Source: Intestinimonas butyriciproducens (GTDB taxonomy: Bacteria > Bacillota > Clostridia > Oscillospirales > Butyricicoccaceae). From it: 64,000 nucleotides of DNA. Each line of letters begins with the position of its first letter. Position 1 is the stretch's first letter. The notes beneath the pieces were generated by a model. The model was not told where the DNA came from. It worked only from the letters and a program-made list of their open reading frames with translations, and ran no database searches. Position numbers and translations under genes: made by a program. Below are positions 59,644 through 64,000 of the stretch, piece by piece. The stretch spans positions 1 to 64,000 of the forward strand of contig NZ_JACJKW010000001.1 in NCBI RefSeq assembly GCF_016901775.1, written 5' to 3'.

Positions 59644-61086
59644 TTAGACCACCAGGAAGAACTTGAGCAGGAAGAGGATGGCCAGGATATAAGTCAGCAC
59701 AGTGACCTCTTTGGCCTTACCGCAGCACAGCTTGATGGCGGTATAGGAGATGATGGCGATACCGATACCATGACCGATGGAACCGGTGACAGGCATGAAG
59801 ATGAGCATCAGCGCCACAGGTACCACCTGGCTGATATCATTCCAGTCGATGTTCTTCAGTCCGCCGATCATCAGCACGCCTACATAGATCAGGGCGGCCG
59901 AAGTGGCCGGCGCCGGAATCAGGGCAGCGATGGGGGCGATAAACATGCAAAGCAGGAAGAGCACACCGGTTACCAGGCTGGTCAGACCGGTACGGCCGCC
60001 GGCTTCCACGCCGGAAGCCGATTCCACAAAGGTGGTAACGGTGGATGTACCGGTGATGGAACCGGCCAGAGTGCCCACCGCATCGGCCACCAGGGCCTGC
60101 TTCATCTGGGGCATTTTGCCATCCTTGTCCAGCATACCCGCCCGGCTGGCGGTGCCAACCAGGGTGCCGATGGTGTCAAACATATCGATCATGCAGAAAG
60201 TGATGATGAGCATCACAGCAGTGGCCCAGCCGATCTGGAAGAAGTCGGCGAAGTCAAACTTCATAAAGGTGGTGTGCATCATATCAGCGAAGGGAGGCAC
60301 AAAAGAAGCGTCCTTCAGGGAAGCAAAGGGAGCAAACCCATCCAGGAAGATGAAGCCGCCCACCCAGTAAACCACAGCGGCCACCAGCATGCCATAGAGC
60401 ACAGAGCCCTTGATGCCCTTGTGGTTCATGGCCACGATGGCAAACAGGCCCACCAGTGTGGTGACTACATAGAGCACCATGGTGGCATAGCCTTCCTTAC
60501 CCATGGTGTCCCGGGTAATGGAAGAGGTGAGGTTTGTGAAGAAGGTGCCCAGCATATAGAAGGGGCCGCCATCCTCGGTATAGACACCGGCGTTGGAACC
60601 AAAACCGATGTTCATCAGCATCAGGCCGATGCCCGGGGCGATGCCCATACGCACACCCAGAGGAATGGCCTCCACGATCTTTTCCCGCACCCGCAGGAAG
60701 GACAGCACCAAAAACAGAATGCCTTCCAGCAGAATGATGCACAGGGCGGCATTATAAGCCCCGGTGTACTCCATCCCGGTCATGACGGCGATGTTGCCCA
60801 CCACCAGCGCAAAGAAACTGTTCAGACCCATGCCAGGGGCCATGGCAAAAGGCTTGTTGGCCGCAAAGGCCATCACCAGAGTACCGATGCCCGCCGAAAG
60901 AACCGTGGCCATAAACACCGCATTCCACAGCTGCTGGCCTCCGTTTGCCCCAAACCCGGTAAGCAGGTTGGGGTTGAGGGCCACAATATAGGCCATGGTC
61001 ATAAAGGTGGACAGGCCTGCCACGATCTCAGTCCGGACGGTAGTGCCATTTTGCTTCAGCTTAAAAAGCTTTTCCATTTGGCTCAT
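59644..61086 (-). CDS. NCS2 family purine permease (AzgA/PbuG-like)
   Basis: A 480-residue transporter with about 13 membrane segments, of the adenine/guanine/hypoxanthine branch of the NCS2 group. VRTEIVAGLSTFMTMAYIVA and PGMGLNSFFALVVG near the start, and GTSTVTTFVESASGVEAGGR in the second half, are signature pieces of that branch. It is divergent from a phosphoribosyltransferase gene, which suggests joint purine salvage. GGAGG lies 10 bases before the ATG. No purine riboswitch core is seen in 61087-61348. Confidence 0.92.
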   Translation of the reverse strand: MSQMEKLFKLKQNGTTVRTEIVAGLSTFMTMAYIVALNPNLLTGFGANGGQQLWNAVFMATVLSAGIGTLVMAFAANKPFAMAPGMGLNSFFALVVGNIAVMTGMEYTGAYNAALCIILLEGILFLVLSFLRVREKIVEAIPLGVRMGIAPGIGLMLMNIGFGSNAGVYTEDGGPFYMLGTFFTNLTSSITRDTMGKEGYATMVLYVVTTLVGLFAIVAMNHKGIKGSVLYGMLVAAVVYWVGGFIFLDGFAPFASLKDASFVPPFADMMHTTFMKFDFADFFQIGWATAVMLIITFCMIDMFDTIGTLVGTASRAGMLDKDGKMPQMKQALVADAVGTLAGSITGTSTVTTFVESASGVEAGGRTGLTSLVTGVLFLLCMFIAPIAALIPAPATSAALIYVGVLMIGGLKNIDWNDISQVVPVALMLIFMPVTGSIGHGIGIAIISYTAIKLCCGKAKEVTVLTYILAILFLLKFFLVV

Positions 61087-61259
61087 GGGCGAAATACCTC
61101 CAAAAAATATTTGGAAAGCCAGCCCATCCGGACAGAGTGGAATGGCTTACCGACTTTAGTCTACAAGAGACCGGAGAAAAAAGCAAGCTGGAATTTTTCA
61201 TAAAAAATTCACATTTTATTTGCTTTCTTCTCTTTTATTTCCAAAAATTCCGCCTTCTC

Positions 61260-61288
61260 TTGAGCTTTCCTCCAAAAACCAGTATAAT
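61260..61288 (+). promoter_or_regulatory. Promoter of the phosphoribosyltransferase gene
   Basis: TTGAGC at 61260-61265, a 17-base spacer and TATAAT at 61283-61288. The rest of the divergent gap holds only a weak hairpin (AAGCCA pairing with TGGCTT on the minus strand, about 61110-61147). Confidence 0.75.
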
Positions 61289-61348
61289 ATGCCCGGAGGG
61301 AAGGCGCTTGTTCCCCTCTGAAAATCAGTGAAAAGGGGCGTTATCGCC

Positions 61349-61912
61349 ATGCATTATCACACCATGACCATTGCCGGTCTGGAGCGTCAGCTCCCCATCT
61401 GTCCGGTGAATGAAAACCTGTCCATCGGGGCCTTTGTCATTTTTGGCGATGCACCCCTGACGGTGGCCTGTGCCAAAGCCTTGCTGGAACGGGCGCCGGA
61501 ATATGATTACATCATCACCGCCGAAGCCAAAGGAATCCCTCTGGCCCATGAAATGGCACGCCAAAATGGCGATCGCCATTATTTTGTGGCCCGCAAAAAG
61601 CCCAAGCTTTATATGACCGGCATTTTTGAGGTGAGTGTCCACTCCATCACCACCCGAGGCAAACAAAGCCTGTATCTGGACACAGCCGATGCCGAAATGA
61701 TGCGGGGCAAGCGCATTTTGCTGGTGGATGATGTGATTTCCACCGGTCAGTCCCTGGCAGCCACCGAAAGCCTTGTCATCCAGGCCGGCGGCATTGTCTG
61801 CGGCCGTATGGCAATCCTGGCCGAAGGGGACGCCCAGAAACGGGAGGACATCATCTATCTGGAAAAGCTTCCCCTGTTTAACCCCGACGGCACGGTGAAA
61901 ACAGAAGAATAA
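61349..61912 (+). CDS. Purine phosphoribosyltransferase family protein
   Basis: A 187-residue type I phosphoribosyltransferase, joining a purine base to PRPP. The PRPP loop is RILLVDDVISTGQSLAATES. YDYIITAEAKGIPLAHEMAR resembles the adenine/xanthine branch. I start at ATG 61349, after AAAAGGGG; a GTG at 61328 would lie over that box. It is divergent from a purine permease and ends in its own terminator. Adenine or xanthine is the likely base, but not proved by sequence. Confidence 0.88.
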   Translation: MHYHTMTIAGLERQLPICPVNENLSIGAFVIFGDAPLTVACAKALLERAPEYDYIITAEAKGIPLAHEMARQNGDRHYFVARKKPKLYMTGIFEVSVHSITTRGKQSLYLDTADAEMMRGKRILLVDDVISTGQSLAATESLVIQAGGIVCGRMAILAEGDAQKREDIIYLEKLPLFNPDGTVKTEE

Positions 61913-61924
61913 TAGATAAACACA

Positions 61925-61965
61925 AAAAACCGGCTCCTTCTATGTGAAAAGGAGCCGGTTTTCAT
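61925..61965. terminator. Bidirectional terminator
   Basis: A perfect 14-bp stem (61926-61939 with 61949-61962) with A- and T-run flanks, between convergent genes. Confidence 0.9.
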
Positions 61966-61991
61966 TTTTGGCTATAACGATCTCGGGTGTC

Positions 61992-63638
61992 TTATTCCAC
62001 CGAAATGATGTAGGAATACACCGGCTGACCGCCTTCGATCACGGTGATTTCTGCGTTCTTTGCTTCCTTGGCGAACATCTCTTTCACCTGCTCAGCCTGC
62101 TGTTCATCGGCGCCCTCACCGTAGAAAATGGTGATGAATCCGCTTTTGCGGCTGCACAGATCCCGGGCCAGGCGCCGGGCCACATCTTCAAACCGGGGAC
62201 TGTTGCTGAGAAGCTTGCCTTCCACCAGGGACATAAAGTCGCCCTGTTTGATGTTCTTGCCATCAAACTCACTGTCCCGGGCGGCATAGGTGATCTGACC
62301 GGTGGAGACCTTGCCGGCGGCCTCCATCATGGAAGCCCGGTTCTGCTCCGGCTCGGCGTCCGGATCAAAGGCCAGCATGGCGGTGATGCCCTGGGTGACC
62401 ATCTTGGTGGGCAGCACATACACCAGCTTTTCCGACAGCTCGGCAGCCTGCTCGGCCGCCATGATGATGTTCTTGTTGTTGGGCAGCACAAAGACGATCT
62501 CTGCCGGGGTCTGGTCGATGGCGTTGAGGATATCCTCTGTGGAAGGGTTCATGGTCTGGCCGCCTTCCACCAGGTTGTCAATGCCCAGGTCTTTGAGCAC
62601 CGAGGAAATGCCTTCGCCCGCTGCCACGCCCACAAAACCGTACTTTCTCTCCGGGGCGGCCACCTGCCGCTTCACTTCGGCGGGAGCCTCATTCTTCCGG
62701 TGGAGCTGCTGAACCATGTTTTCGATCTTCACCGTCAGCAGCTGGCCGAACTTCAGTCCCTCGGCCAGAGCCTTGTCCGGCGTATCGGTGTGCACATGGA
62801 CCTTGACGATCTCATCGTCCTCCACAACCACCACGCAGTCGCCGATGGTCTCCAGGAAACGACGGAATTTATCCACGCTCTTTTTCTGGTCTTCCCGGGC
62901 GGCGATAAACTCGGTGCAATAGGCGAAATTGATCTCCCCTTCGTCAAACTGGGAGAAGTCCGCAGCCGCCATCTCCACCTTGGGCTGCTTGGGAGCCAGG
63001 AAGGAGAATTTGCTCTTGGGCTTGACCCCGGTCAGGCTGGCATGCATATTTTCCAGAATGAGCACCCAGCCATAGCCGCCGGCATCCACCACACCGGCCT
63101 TTTTCAGCACCGGGTTCTGTTCCACCGTGTTTTCCAGCGCTTCCCGGGCCGCTGTGATGGCGGCAGAAAGCACTTCGTCCACTTCTTCATTGCCAGCCGC
63201 TTCCTTCAGTGCGCCTTCGGCCGCCAGGCGAGAAACCGTCAAAATGGTGCCTTCGGTGGGCTTCATCACCGCTTTGTAAGCGGTGTTGACCCCTTCCTGC
63301 AGCGCCTCGGCAAACTCCTGGGCCGTAGCGCTGCCCAGCTCTTTCAGCCGCTTGCCAAAGCCGCGGAACAGCAAAGATGTGATAACGCCGGAATTGCCCC
63401 GAGCGCCCCGAAGAAGGGCAGAAGAAGTCAAATCCACCGCTTTGCCCAGAGTGGGCTTTTCGAACTTCATCAGCTCGGCCGCAGCGGCATTGAGAGTCAT
63501 GGACATGTTGGTGCCGGTATCGCCATCGGGAACCGGGAACACATTCAGCTCATTGATCTCCTGCTTCTTCTCTTCGATGACGGCAGCGGCTGCCAGCATC
63601 ATATTCTTGAAATTTTCACCGTCGATAATCTTAACCAA
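61992..63638 (-). CDS. DAK2 domain protein (YloV/FakA-like)
   Basis: A 548-residue protein. The N-terminal DAK2 (dihydroxyacetone-kinase L-type) domain carries NELNVFPVPDGDTGTNMSMT, with the Asp cluster that binds ATP-magnesium, and LRGARGNSGVI. A middle region (AGVVDAGGYGWVLILENM) and a C-terminal DegV-like half follow. Relatives are fatty-acid kinase subunit FakA, which works with FakB. I use TTG 63638, 9 bases after AGGAGG, which gives the usual length; the open frame is 67 codons longer and overlaps the upstream gene. It is paired with the Gls24-type gene, as in many Firmicutes. Confidence 0.9.
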   Translation of the reverse strand: MVKIIDGENFKNMMLAAAAVIEEKKQEINELNVFPVPDGDTGTNMSMTLNAAAAELMKFEKPTLGKAVDLTSSALLRGARGNSGVITSLLFRGFGKRLKELGSATAQEFAEALQEGVNTAYKAVMKPTEGTILTVSRLAAEGALKEAAGNEEVDEVLSAAITAAREALENTVEQNPVLKKAGVVDAGGYGWVLILENMHASLTGVKPKSKFSFLAPKQPKVEMAAADFSQFDEGEINFAYCTEFIAAREDQKKSVDKFRRFLETIGDCVVVVEDDEIVKVHVHTDTPDKALAEGLKFGQLLTVKIENMVQQLHRKNEAPAEVKRQVAAPERKYGFVGVAAGEGISSVLKDLGIDNLVEGGQTMNPSTEDILNAIDQTPAEIVFVLPNNKNIIMAAEQAAELSEKLVYVLPTKMVTQGITAMLAFDPDAEPEQNRASMMEAAGKVSTGQITYAARDSEFDGKNIKQGDFMSLVEGKLLSNSPRFEDVARRLARDLCSRKSGFITIFYGEGADEQQAEQVKEMFAKEAKNAEITVIEGGQPVYSYIISVE

Positions 63639-63654
63639 ATTCCTACGCCTCCTG

Positions 63655-63996
63655 TCAATCCACCCGGATGGAATCCACGCAGATCTCGATTTGCCCCACA
63701 GGCACTCCCGCCAGGCGCTCCACATTATAGCGCACTTCACTGATGATGGACTGGCACACTGTGGCAATGTTGATGCCGTGATCCACGGCGATGTGGAGCT
63801 GCAAGTCGATCTTCCCATCCCGCTCGGCCACCTTGACACCCTTGGTCATGGCCTCCCGCTTGAGCAGATAGACGATGCCGTCCTTTACCGAAGTATGGGT
63901 CATACCCTTGACGCCAAAGCAGTTGGTGGCCGCAATGCCTGCAATGGAGGCCACTACTTCCGCCGAAAGCGTCACATTTCCATATTCTGTTGTCAA
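63655..63996 (-). CDS. Asp23/Gls24 family envelope stress protein (YloU-like)
   Basis: A 113-residue Asp23/Gls24 protein: YGNVTLSAEVVASIAGIAAT, NCFGVKGMTHTSVKDGI, and DLQLHIAVDHGINIATVCQS with VRYNVERLAGVPVGQIEICV are the family text. Such proteins lie on the inner face of the membrane in cell-wall or alkaline stress. It is 16 bases upstream of the DAK2 gene. The window ends 4 bases before its start codon, so its promoter is not visible. Confidence 0.93.
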   Translation of the reverse strand: MTTEYGNVTLSAEVVASIAGIAATNCFGVKGMTHTSVKDGIVYLLKREAMTKGVKVAERDGKIDLQLHIAVDHGINIATVCQSIISEVRYNVERLAGVPVGQIEICVDSIRVD

Positions 63997-64000
63997 TTTC

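Noticed and set aside
61087-61348. Purine riboswitch before the NCS2 permease
   Set aside because: The conserved core sequences and the three-way junction of that class are not found on the minus strand; only a weak hairpin is visible.
1-64000. tRNA, rRNA, transposase or phage genes
   Set aside because: No such gene was recognised by eye on either strand; a tRNAscan or profile search could still find something I missed.

Overview
The window reads as the chromosome of a Gram-positive anaerobe of the class Clostridia, most like the Oscillospiraceae/Ruminococcaceae. This is inferred from gene content and gene style, not from a marker search. Supporting points are the S10-spc-alpha ribosomal cluster in Firmicutes order with infA, map, adk and a KOW protein, zinc-type S14, S4 and L36, a pyruvate kinase with the extra PEP-utiliser domain, an LtaS-like enzyme, a class B sortase, strong AGGAGG ribosome sites, fairly GC-rich codons and many amino-acid or peptide catabolism genes. 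No tRNA, rRNA, CRISPR array, prophage or transposase gene was seen.

Layout. 1-4.5 kb: an F420-0 gamma-glutamyl-ligase-like gene, a small Cys-rich protein, a zinc-dependent phospholipase C-like gene and pyk. 4.6-10 kb: a probable operon of a cysteine-desulfidase/serine-dehydratase-like protein and three tandem M20 amidohydrolases. 10.3-12.2 kb: a candidate structured RNA, a class B sortase and its frameshifted wall-anchored substrate. 12.4-26.7 kb: mostly minus-strand genes for envelope and housekeeping (LtaS-like, YbaK-like, tadA on the plus strand, TRIC channel, AbgB-like M20, SLH protein, BlaR1/BlaI-type pair with a clear promoter-operator, EamA transporter, nnr). 27-36.7 kb: metabolic genes (MalY-like lyase, isoaspartyl dipeptidase, mgsA, phosphohexomutase, cdd, nitrilase-family amidase) and two tandem paralogous membrane proteins. 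37-52.9 kb: the ribosomal supercluster on the minus strand, from rpsJ to rplQ, behind one strong promoter and a leader of about 330 nt. 53.3-64 kb: phosphodiester glycosidase, two polysaccharide deacetylases, a lactate-dehydrogenase-like gene, a CPG2-like peptidase, plsC, a divergent purine permease and phosphoribosyltransferase pair, and a Gls24-DAK2 (YloU-YloV) pair.

The most unusual structure is a dispersed family of about 200-214 bp, seen three times (18355-18568, 28241-28442, 36750-36949). It is built from three conserved hairpins, has short inverted ends, and lies each time between two near-identical copies of a terminator-like hairpin that differs from locus to locus. This looks like a small non-autonomous element that goes into intrinsic terminators and duplicates about 30 bp of target. 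Second is a multi-hairpin region at 10304-10585, closed by a 9-bp terminal helix and placed just before the sortase gene, which looks like a structured non-coding RNA or leader.
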